In this document: positions 25,366-32,962 of the stretch, piece after piece | Layout: each line of letters starts with the position of its first letter | Numbering within the stretch: the stretch's first letter is position 1 | From: JAPLKB01 sp964532465 | Lineage (GTDB): Bacteria > Desulfobacterota > Syntrophorhabdia > Syntrophorhabdales > Syntrophorhabdaceae | Length of the DNA: 64,000 bases | Direction of reading: 5' to 3' | Assembly: GCA_964532465.1 (NCBI GenBank) | Contig: CAZHHX010000011.1 | Coordinates: forward strand, 1 to 64,000 | Program-made: the position numbers and the translations under genes | Notes under the pieces: model-generated | What the model saw: only the letters and a program-made list of their open reading frames with translations | What the model was told of the DNA's origin: nothing | Databases searched by the model: none

Positions 25366-26390
25366 CCCGACCTGTTTTTACGCAGCAGATAGGCAAAGAT
25401 GGGCGCTCCGACTATGGCGGTAAGTATTCCGATGGGAATCTCAGATTCTATGGCGGTCCGGGCAATGGTATCCACAACAACAAGGTAGATGGCGCCGATG
25501 AGTGTAGCTACAGGGAGGAGCTTTTTGTTGTCGGGGCCTACAAGTATTCTTCCGATGTGGGGTATGACCAGCCCGATCCAGCCTATGATGCCGGAGATGG
25601 ATACTGCGGAGGCAGCGATAACAGTGGCGCAGACGATAATAACAGCCCGTATGCGTCCCGTGTCTATACCGAGAGAGCGTGCTTCCTCCTCTCCCATGGC
25701 AAGGAGATTAATGCGCCAGCGGATGAGAAGCAGGACAGTGATGCCTGCCAGCATGACAGGTCCGGCAATGATCATATCCTTATTGGAAGCATTATTCAGT
25801 GACCCCAGCATCCAGAAAACAATGGAGGGCATCTGATTTACCGGATCAGCGATATACTTGAGAAGTGATGTTGCAGCCGAAAAAAGAGCTCCCACAATCA
25901 TACCTGACAGAACAAGCATCAAAACAGGTGTTGTCCGGTAAACCCTGCTTAAGCTGTAAGTCATAAGCACGGCAAGAAGGCCGAAAAGAAAGGAAAAAAG
26001 CTGCACCATAAATATCTTGCCGAAAAAAAGAATAGCCAGAGCAGCGCCAAGACCTGCCCCTGCCGAGACGCCGAGGATATGGGGCGAGACAAGGGGATTG
26101 CGAAAAAGACCCTGAAATGCGGCACCGGAAATAGAGAGCCCTGCGCCGACAAGGAGACCGGCGAGAAGCCTGGGAAGGCGGACATCAAAGAGAACAGATT
26201 CGAGGGTTGGGCTCCAGGTTTTCTCAATAGGGAAAATCCCTGACAGGAGGATGCGGATAACTTCATAGGGATGAATCCTCAATTGGCCGGCCATAAGCGC
26301 AGCCACGGAGACACCTAAAAGAACCAGCACAAGGCAAATCTGAAGTTTCACAGGTTCAAGGTGAATGCCGGTTTCTTTATTGGATTGCAC
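25359..26390 (-). CDS. FecCD/BtuC-family ABC permease (importer 2)
   Basis: A 343-residue polytopic permease with the family runs VRLPRLLAGLLVGAGLSISG, FQGLFRNPLVSPHILGVSAG, ISGIIGWIGLVIPHIGRILV and SEIPIGILTAIVGAPIFAYL. It is about 9 bases downstream of the binding protein gene and overlaps the ATPase gene. It is as different from permease 1 as from permease 3, so the three importers are old paralogues rather than a recent tandem copy. Confidence 0.9.
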   Translation of the reverse strand: MQSNKETGIHLEPVKLQICLVLVLLGVSVAALMAGQLRIHPYEVIRILLSGIFPIEKTWSPTLESVLFDVRLPRLLAGLLVGAGLSISGAAFQGLFRNPLVSPHILGVSAGAGLGAALAILFFGKIFMVQLFSFLFGLLAVLMTYSLSRVYRTTPVLMLVLSGMIVGALFSAATSLLKYIADPVNQMPSIVFWMLGSLNNASNKDMIIAGPVMLAGITVLLLIRWRINLLAMGEEEARSLGIDTGRIRAVIIVCATVIAASAVSISGIIGWIGLVIPHIGRILVGPDNKKLLPVATLIGAIYLVVVDTIARTAIESEIPIGILTAIVGAPIFAYLLRKNRSGW

Positions 26391-26399
26391 TTACAGCAC

Positions 26400-27494
26400 C
26401 TACTTTCTTCCAGAGTTTCCGACGAATCTGATGCCGAGTTTTCCGGCGATAACTGCCTCAGCCAGATCATGAGTCAGATTGAAACCCATTATTTCTCTGT
26501 AGAATCGCTGCACTTCCTTCACCAGGTTCACATCCTTAAACCGTTCCGGGTATGCTGTTTTTGCAAGCCACAGGGGATAGAGCACGGCCGCTTCAGCGGT
26601 AGGACGATCCCAGATAAAGACGCCTACAGGCTGTTTGTAAACCTTTTTGTTCTGTACAGCCTTGATGCTTTTCCATTTTGGATCTTTTAATAATTCGGCG
26701 GGGTCTCCTGAATCGATGACAAGGATGTCGGGATTCCAGCCAAGGATTTTTTCCATTGACATTTCAGTCAGTCCTGAGTGAAGCCCTTCCTTAACCCCGG
26801 CAGAATTAATGGCTGCCGCGGCATCAATGCAGCCGGCTGTTTCAATGCGTTCATGCATGAAGGTGTCACCGCCGAGGGTTACAAGATGGTTGGGACCGTA
26901 TCCGTTGAAAAGCGTCTTACGTTCTGATTGAGGGATATCTTTTGTCCGTGACTTGATGAAAGATATGGTTTTTTCCAGATAAGCAATATATTTCTCGGCT
27001 CGGGCCTGTTTCTGAAAAACATTGGCGTAGAAACGTATCTCTTTCTTTAAAAGATCGAGTCCATGGTTCATATTGCTCTCTGTATAGGCAACAGGTATGC
27101 GGGTTTTTTTCTCCACAATCGTTCCGTCAAAAGTACCTGCAATGACAAGCTGCGGATCTGCTGTCAGCAACTCCTCGATATTAACGTGGCCGCTTGTGCT
27201 TCGAGGAGCAGGCAGTTTTTGGATGGAAGGGTCAAAAGTCAGGACCAAATCTGATCCTCTGAGCGTGCTTGTCACTGCGCACAACTGGTTCCTGGCGCCC
27301 AGTATATAGGCGATCTGACCTGTCGGTCCACCAAAGAGAGCTACTCTGGTCAGCGGATCAGGCACCGTGATCTGCCTGCCTGTCATATCGGTGATTGTAC
27401 GGACAGCCGGCGATTTTGCAACAGCCTGCCCGGCAAGAATAGTAAATATGAAAACAACGGTTACAATAAAGTTTACGGTAATTCTTGAGTTCAT
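26400..27494 (-). CDS. FecB/BtuF-type periplasmic binding protein (importer 2)
   Basis: 364 residues: signal peptide (1-26, ending AVAKS), then a class III binding protein with ITDMTGRQITVPDPLTRVAL, NIEELLTADPQLVIAGT and MEKILGWNPDILVIDSG. It captures the importer 2 ligand. Its ATG lies inside the end of the DUF364 copy 3 gene (4-base overlap), so binding protein and DUF364 are translationally coupled, which is the strongest local hint that DUF364 works with the imported ligand. Confidence 0.87.
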   Translation of the reverse strand: MNSRITVNFIVTVVFIFTILAGQAVAKSPAVRTITDMTGRQITVPDPLTRVALFGGPTGQIAYILGARNQLCAVTSTLRGSDLVLTFDPSIQKLPAPRSTSGHVNIEELLTADPQLVIAGTFDGTIVEKKTRIPVAYTESNMNHGLDLLKKEIRFYANVFQKQARAEKYIAYLEKTISFIKSRTKDIPQSERKTLFNGYGPNHLVTLGGDTFMHERIETAGCIDAAAAINSAGVKEGLHSGLTEMSMEKILGWNPDILVIDSGDPAELLKDPKWKSIKAVQNKKVYKQPVGVFIWDRPTAEAAVLYPLWLAKTAYPERFKDVNLVKEVQRFYREIMGFNLTHDLAEAVIAGKLGIRFVGNSGRK

Positions 27495-28357
27495 GTAGGG
27501 TCTCCTTTTGTGGCGCTCATAACCTGGTAGGACTGGTAACTCCTGATCGACTGCTCCATATTTACATCACTGTCCATGGATTCGATGAATTTGTCGGGGT
27601 TTCTTACATGGTGCGACATGATGAAACTTACACCATGCTTGATCAGCACATCCGGGATAATGGACGCGCTGGCTCCGTACAGGCATTTTATCCTCGCCGG
27701 GGCTGCATAGCGCATCAGATCATCAAATGTGCCATTGACAAGGGTAGAAGCTGTGATAACAACAACATCAGACCTATTGAGCAGGGCTTCATCCTCATCT
27801 GCCCCATGAATAAAAACAGGCTCATGATTATCTTTAACCTCTTCCCTCATTAACATGGCAGGGAGCGATTGGACAGGCCTCATGTCCGCAATATGTAATT
27901 CCTTACATCTGCCCAGGATATTCTGAGTCATACCGCTATATCCAATAAGAGTGACGACATCATCAGTTTTCAGGATATCGCGCATGTAGTCCCGGTCAAC
28001 TTCGACTCGAAATCCTCTCAACGATAGCGACTTATTAGTAAGAAAGGGCTGTGACAGGGCGCTCATGGCTGCAACAGCGACCGACCTCTTTTGTATGAAA
28101 TCTGAGTTTATATATTTGGCGGCAATATCCATCAGACTCTGTCCTACAAGCGTTTCTAACGCCTTAACATCCGGTTCGGTCAGTTGGTAGACGTTATGGG
28201 AACCAGAAAACCTGAAGGCTGTTCCACAAAGTTTTCCGGTACTTACAATAGTTGTCCATCCGGATTTTAGACCGATCTGAATCAATCGTGCCGGTTCAAG
28301 CCCTTCCTTTATATAAAATGTTTTGAGCAGGTCTAAAGTTTCTTCCAGTATCGTCAT
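27491..28357 (-). CDS. DUF364 protein (putative metal chelation), copy 3
   Basis: 288 residues. N-terminal half with WTTIVSTGKLCGTAFRFSG and LVGQSLMDIAAKYIN, C-terminal Rossmann-like half with VTLIGYSGMTQNIL and VVVITASTLVNGTFDDLM, then CLYGASASIIPDVL. The family and its suggested chelation role are as described for copy 1. It is the first gene of the importer 2 operon and of the 14-kb minus-strand run, and it faces the importer 3 operon across a 265-base divergent region with an inverted repeat. Confidence 0.85.
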   Translation of the reverse strand: MTILEETLDLLKTFYIKEGLEPARLIQIGLKSGWTTIVSTGKLCGTAFRFSGSHNVYQLTEPDVKALETLVGQSLMDIAAKYINSDFIQKRSVAVAAMSALSQPFLTNKSLSLRGFRVEVDRDYMRDILKTDDVVTLIGYSGMTQNILGRCKELHIADMRPVQSLPAMLMREEVKDNHEPVFIHGADEDEALLNRSDVVVITASTLVNGTFDDLMRYAAPARIKCLYGASASIIPDVLIKHGVSFIMSHHVRNPDKFIESMDSDVNMEQSIRSYQSYQVMSATKGDPT

Positions 28358-28491
28358 TTTTCACCCCAGCTAATTTTCTGTCACCCTTGCCGGACCTGTT
28401 AAATAAGTTTACCCTTGCCGTACAAAGATTCGTGGTGTTTACCGCGGGTTTTGGAACGAACACAGCAGAACAGGTAAATTAACTGAAAAAT

Positions 28492-28524
28492 ATACTTGAC
28501 ATAATAAATGTGCCATGTCAAGTA
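28492..28524. promoter_or_regulatory. Operator-like inverted repeat in the divergent promoter region
   Basis: A perfect 11-base inverted repeat, ATACTTGACAT (28492-28502) and ATGTCAAGTAT (28514-28524), separated by 11 bases, midway between the divergent operons starting at 28357 (minus) and 28624 (plus). It contains TTGACA and TATAAT-like elements, so a regulator bound here could control both directions. No regulator gene is adjacent. It could instead form an RNA hairpin in the plus-strand leader. Confidence 0.6.
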
Positions 28525-28623
28525 TAATGGTTTGATTTAGTTATAAAAAGTATTAAAAGGTAGTTTGTTACGATAATAAATCCTATATATTCATAGTTGG
28601 TTTAATTGGTAAAGGAAAAAGAC

Positions 28624-29436
28624 TTGAACACATTGCCACTTAAAGAGGCGGAACAGATCGAACCGGCTCTGTCCGTAAAGAACCTGAGTTTCGGTTACGG
28701 GCATAGACTGGTCCTGCAGGATATTACCTTCTCCGTTGAAAGAGGTATAATTTGCGGACTCCTTGGCCCTAACGCGTCAGGAAAGACTACTCTTCTTAAA
28801 TGCATTGACGGGGTTTTCACACCGAAAGACGGTTCTGTCCATGTTGAAGGAAACAGCGTGAGCCGTTTGGGCAGGCGTGATGTAGCTAAGCTGATGGCTG
28901 TGGTTCCTCAGCAAACAACAGTTGTTTTCTCCTTTACTGCACTGCAGATGGTGGTCATGGGCAGGGCGGCAAGGCTGACAAAATTCAGACTCCCGTCAAT
29001 GCGGGACTACCATGAAGCTGAAGCCGCATTGGATGGACTGGGCATTGCGAACCTTGCGGGAAGATTCTTTAATGAATTAAGCGGCGGCGAGAAACAACTT
29101 GTTCTTCTGGCCCGGGCGCTCTTTCAGGACACGCACATACTCCTTCTTGATGAACCTACTTCTCACCTCGATTTCAAGAACCAGTTCATGCTCATGGATG
29201 TTATTAAGGATGTGACGAAGAAAAAGCACCTCGCGACTATAATCAGCCTCCACGATCCTAATTTGGCGGCGCGATATTGCGACTGCATGGTCATGCTTAA
29301 GTCAGGAAGGCTTTATAAAGAGGGATTGAAAGATGATGTTTTTAAAGAGGATACACTGGAGCAGGTCTATGGAATAAAGGTTCGGGTGGAAAATACGTCC
29401 CATGGGACATCGGTTGTAGTCCCGGGGCAAAGGTAA
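28624..29436 (+). CDS. FecE/BtuD-type ABC ATPase (importer 3)
   Basis: 270 residues from TTG 28624, preferred because AAAGGA lies 8 bases upstream; a TTG at 28606 would add 6 residues. Walker A GPNASGKTT, Q-loop VVPQQ, signature LSGGEKQ, Walker B ILLLDEPTSHLD, switch His in ISLHDPNLAA. It resembles ATPase 1 in its C-terminal extension (both end in VVVPxxxPAQR or VVVPGQR). It is first in the importer 3 operon, an inverted gene order (ATPase, permease, then methyltransferase and binding protein) compared with importer 1. Confidence 0.9.
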   Translation: MNTLPLKEAEQIEPALSVKNLSFGYGHRLVLQDITFSVERGIICGLLGPNASGKTTLLKCIDGVFTPKDGSVHVEGNSVSRLGRRDVAKLMAVVPQQTTVVFSFTALQMVVMGRAARLTKFRLPSMRDYHEAEAALDGLGIANLAGRFFNELSGGEKQLVLLARALFQDTHILLLDEPTSHLDFKNQFMLMDVIKDVTKKKHLATIISLHDPNLAARYCDCMVMLKSGRLYKEGLKDDVFKEDTLEQVYGIKVRVENTSHGTSVVVPGQR

Positions 29437-29444
29437 GATAAGAT

Positions 29445-30464
29445 ATGAAGCATCATAAAATAGCTATGCTACTTGCTGCCCTGATCCTTTTGGGGGTTGT
29501 AATCACGTCTCTGATGCTGGGACGTTACCGAATTGATCTTAGCATGCTCGCCCGGATTTTATTTTCCGCGTTGCAGGGAGACAATGGAAATACAGTTCTG
29601 GCGACTCCTTCCATGGTTCTTTTTTCAGTGCGTCTTCCCCGTGTAATCGTTGCTGTAATGGTAGGCGCGTCACTTTCAGTTTCAGGAGCGGTTTTCCAGG
29701 GTCTTTTCAGAAATCCACTTGTTTCTCCCAGTATCCTCGGTGTAACTTCCGGAGCAAGTTTCGGAGCCGCGCTGGCTATTTTTTTTGCAGGCAATACGGC
29801 CTGGGCAGTAGGATCGTCCGCATTTCTGTGGGCGCTTATCGCTGTATTCCTTGCTTATCAGATAGGGCGCCGGGGAGGTAATTCAGTAACAAGTCTTGTC
29901 CTTGCAGGAGTAATTATATCCGCACTTTTCACGGCAGCCGTCTCCTTTCTCAAATACAAGGCCGACCCCTATAATCAATTGCCTGCTATCGTATTCTGGA
30001 CAATGGGAAGTTTTAACAGTGTCATTTGGGCCGATGCTGTTCGGGTTTCCTCACTTATTGCACTGGGGTTGATGTGCATCTATATACTCCGATGGTGGCT
30101 CAATCCAATGGCTTTAGGCGATGAAGATGCAACAACTCTCGGAATTAATGTGCCGCGAGCAAGATTTATTTATATCCTTATAACAACGCTCATAGTGGCA
30201 GCATCGGTGTCGATATGCGGCAACATAGGCTGGGTCGGTCTTGTTGTTCCACATATGGCGAGGATTATTGTCGGTTCCGACCATGATGCGCTCATCCCCT
30301 TTTCAGCGCTTTCGGGCGGCATTTTCATGCTCCTCATGGATACACTGGCACGAGTGTTGCCCGGCGGAGAGATACCTGTGGGCATACTGACTTCTCTTAT
30401 CGGCGCGCCTTTTTTTGCCTATTTGCTCATTACCAATGAACGGAAGGGAGAATGGCAAAATTAG
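29445..30464 (+). CDS. FecCD/BtuC-family ABC permease (importer 3)
   Basis: A 339-residue polytopic permease with VRLPRVIVAVMVGASLSVSG, VFQGLFRNPLVSPSILGVTSG, CGNIGWVGLVVPHMARIIVG and GEIPVGILTSLIGAPFFAYL. It starts 8 bases after the ATPase stop. Downstream is repeat copy 4, which separates it from the methyltransferase and the binding protein that complete importer 3; the repeat has apparently inserted into the operon. Confidence 0.9.
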   Translation: MKHHKIAMLLAALILLGVVITSLMLGRYRIDLSMLARILFSALQGDNGNTVLATPSMVLFSVRLPRVIVAVMVGASLSVSGAVFQGLFRNPLVSPSILGVTSGASFGAALAIFFAGNTAWAVGSSAFLWALIAVFLAYQIGRRGGNSVTSLVLAGVIISALFTAAVSFLKYKADPYNQLPAIVFWTMGSFNSVIWADAVRVSSLIALGLMCIYILRWWLNPMALGDEDATTLGINVPRARFIYILITTLIVAASVSICGNIGWVGLVVPHMARIIVGSDHDALIPFSALSGGIFMLLMDTLARVLPGGEIPVGILTSLIGAPFFAYLLITNERKGEWQN

Positions 30465-30484
30465 AATAAGCCGGAACAGGGTTT

Positions 30485-30790
30485 TATAGAAAATAGGAGA
30501 AGGAAATAAAAACTATGAAAAATAATCCCTGTCTTTTTATTTTCCCTATTAGCATAAGCGATTAGAGGCTTATGCTAATAGGGGTTGAGTGGCCAGTAGC
30601 ATGTTGGAAATTTTGCAGATGTGGATGGGCTGCGAGATTTGCAGGCTGAAGACGTACTGAACGTACGTCGGAAGATCGCAAGGCGAAGCAGACCGCCGCA
30701 GATCAATATTCCCGACATACTGCTGGCCGACCAAGTGAAAAGCAAACAAAATGCTTAAGAACCGGAACAATACATAGAAACTTTTGACAA
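30485..30790 (-). repeat. Large structured repeat, copy 4 (inverted orientation)
   Basis: Same family as copies 1-3 but in the opposite direction. The terminal sequence GAAACTTTTGACAA is at 30777-30790. The outer stem is 30591-30613 / 30705-30728 (GGCCAGTAGCATG / CATACTGCTGGCC), the GTAC hairpin at 30651-30669 has arms GACGTAC/GTACGTC where the other copies have ATCGTAC/GTACGAT, and the second hairpin is longer (30544-30583). The left boundary is uncertain. It lies inside the importer 3 gene set. Confidence 0.72.
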
Positions 30791-30816
30791 AACACTGAAT
30801 AAGAGAAGGAGAAGAG

Positions 30817-31479
30817 ATGGGTGAGATAGCTTGGAATTCAAGGGGCTATAAAAAATTTGATGTTGAAAGAGCTCAGGAATACACCCGTATTGCCAACGAG
30901 GTCTTCGCTCCGATCTACCCTGTTATAGCAGACCGGATGATAGAGCGTTGCGCTGTTGAGGACGGCCTGTGCATAGATGTGGGCAGCGGTCCGGCAAACC
31001 TTGCTGTAGCTGTAACAAAAAGAACAAAACTGACAACTTACGCTATGGATTTTTCCTCACACATATTTCCTATGGCCATGGAAAACATTGACGCAGCCGG
31101 GCTTATAGGGCGGGTCACACCGGTTGTGGGGGATGTGCATCGTATGCCCTTTCGAAATGATACTGCAATGCTTGTGGTAAGCAGAGGCTCCATGCGTTTC
31201 TGGAAAAACAAACCTGCGGCTTTCCGTGAGATAAGAAGAGTCCTCGGGCCGGGTGGAAAAGGCTATGTAGGAGGCGGCGCCGGTTCAACAGAACTGAATG
31301 AAGAGATAGGCCGAAGAATGAGGGCCTTCAATAAGGGATGGAATAACAGACCGAAATTCAAGTACCGGAGAAATGATGTTCCCTATTTCGAGGGAGTTAT
31401 GGCAAAAGCAGGTTTTAAACAATTCGAAATCATTAACGATGATTCAGGCTTCTGGATCTATGTGGAGAAAGAAGGATGA
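30817..31479 (+). CDS. Class I SAM-dependent methyltransferase
   Basis: 220 residues, cytoplasmic. SAM-binding motif I is CIDVGSGPANLAVAV (about 52-66), then TYAMDFSSHIFPMA, GDVHRMPF and the post-motif run LVVSRGSMRFW, as in methyltransferase domain 11/25 proteins of the UbiE type. ATG 30817 follows AGGAGAAG. It overlaps the binding protein gene by 4 bases (ATGA), so the two are coupled. Acceptor unknown; the coupling to an importer's binding protein suggests action on the imported ligand or on metal-ligand handling. Confidence 0.85.
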   Translation: MGEIAWNSRGYKKFDVERAQEYTRIANEVFAPIYPVIADRMIERCAVEDGLCIDVGSGPANLAVAVTKRTKLTTYAMDFSSHIFPMAMENIDAAGLIGRVTPVVGDVHRMPFRNDTAMLVVSRGSMRFWKNKPAAFREIRRVLGPGGKGYVGGGAGSTELNEEIGRRMRAFNKGWNNRPKFKYRRNDVPYFEGVMAKAGFKQFEIINDDSGFWIYVEKEG

Positions 31480-32612
31480 TAAGAGAAAATTTATCGTCAA
31501 TAAAAAAAATGAAAATATCCGGTTTTCGTATAAGAATTTTGAATTTCTTCATTATCCTGTTCTTTGTTTTTATCGGCTTGCCATTGATCTGCCAAGGTGC
31601 TGCTGCCGAGAAAACAAAAACTGTTGTTGACCGGATCGGGAGAGTTGTCAAAGTGCCGATAGACCCTCAAAGGATTGCCTGCTTTTTCGGACCCTCTTAC
31701 GAAAAAGTCTTTCTCCTGGGTTCTGCCGACAAGGTGGCTGTCATGTCCATCAAGCAACCGCCGTGGTCACAAAAATTGAACCCTGCACTTAAAACAATGA
31801 CGATAATGCCTTCCTATACTGATCCTGACGTAGAAAAAATTCTTTCCCTGGGGGTTGATCTTGTTTTCTATTGGAATATGAACCAGCAGATAGAAAAAAT
31901 GTCGGCAGCCGGTATTCCGGTTGTTTGTCCCACGTCAGCCAAAAAGCCGCCGAAGACTATGGAGCAGTTCATACGAAGCTACAAGGAAGATATCCGCTTT
32001 TACGGGGAAGTTCTCGGTGAAAAAGCCAAAAAGATTGCCGATGCCTATTGTTCTTACTACGACAAGCGCGTAAAGAGGGTGCTGTCTGTAACATCCCGGA
32101 TTCCTGAGAGCAAGAGACCGAAGGTATATTATGTTGCCGGAAGAAATATCTTCGGCACCCAGGGCCGCTACTCCCTGGGCCACTGGCTTGTGGAAATGGC
32201 AGGAGGCACCTTTGCTTCAAAGGACCTTGACACCTACTTTGCCGATGCCTCCATGGAACAGATCATAGCATGGAATCCTGACGTAATTATTCTGGGCGGT
32301 CTTACCTCTGCAGATGCCATAGCCGCCGATCCCCGCTGGCAGGTCATTAAAGCGGTGAAAGAAAAAAGAGTCTACACCTGTCCTGAAGGGGTTTTCCTCT
32401 GGGGACACGGAAGCAGCGAGGTCTTTCTTTTCGCCATGTGGCTTGCACAAATTCTCCATCACGATAAATTTAATAATCTTGATCTTGAAGGGGAAGTAAA
32501 AAACTACTATGAGAAGTTTTACCATTACACACTAAGCACCGAGGATGCGAAAAAAATCCTGAAGCGCACACCTCCGGCAGACTCCGAGAAATTCAGACTC
32601 ATCAGCCCTTAA
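31476..32612 (+). CDS. FecB/BtuF-type periplasmic binding protein (importer 3)
   Basis: 378 residues with an N-terminal signal (membrane run about 20-42, LNFFIILFFVFIGLPLICQG) and a class III binding fold: VVDRIGRVVKVPIDPQRIAC, DVEKILSLGVDLVFYWN, and MEQIIAWNPDVIILGGL. C-terminal residues after 360 are charged and extended. An internal ATG at 31509 (MKISGF) could be the start. With the ATPase and permease at 28624-30464 it would form importer 3. The order and the intervening repeat suggest rearrangement. Confidence 0.85.
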   Translation: MIRENLSSIKKMKISGFRIRILNFFIILFFVFIGLPLICQGAAAEKTKTVVDRIGRVVKVPIDPQRIACFFGPSYEKVFLLGSADKVAVMSIKQPPWSQKLNPALKTMTIMPSYTDPDVEKILSLGVDLVFYWNMNQQIEKMSAAGIPVVCPTSAKKPPKTMEQFIRSYKEDIRFYGEVLGEKAKKIADAYCSYYDKRVKRVLSVTSRIPESKRPKVYYVAGRNIFGTQGRYSLGHWLVEMAGGTFASKDLDTYFADASMEQIIAWNPDVIILGGLTSADAIAADPRWQVIKAVKEKRVYTCPEGVFLWGHGSSEVFLFAMWLAQILHHDKFNNLDLEGEVKNYYEKFYHYTLSTEDAKKILKRTPPADSEKFRLISP

Positions 32613-32962
32613 GGATTTTTTTTATTACACCATTTCCCTGTAGTTCCTGATAAGCCTTCAATTCACATATCTCCATCTCAATGACAATATTGCTGTTTAC
32701 GCAAGCAACAAAGTTCACTATCACTCTGTAGAATAATATTTCAGATTAAATACAATAAATTGATATTATATACATTGACTAATTGCTTTTATTGTGGTAT
32801 CAAAAATATATGAACTACATATTTGTATTCAACATATGTGTATTCACAGCAATTCTCCTGGAAACACATCAGACGTCTGAAAAGAAATTTCAAATACGGC
32901 AAAATTTGGTTAATAGATGACGACAAAAAATAAGCAGAAAAAAGTAAGAATAAGGAGGTACA
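32613..32962 (+). promoter_or_regulatory. Intergenic region before the FAD oxidase operon
   Basis: About 350 bases with no gene. The left part is AT-rich; a nearly palindromic stretch TATTCAACATATGTGTATTCA lies near 32826. AAGGAGGT (32955-32960) is the ribosome-binding site for the next gene. Promoter elements are not distinct enough to call. Confidence 0.35.
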
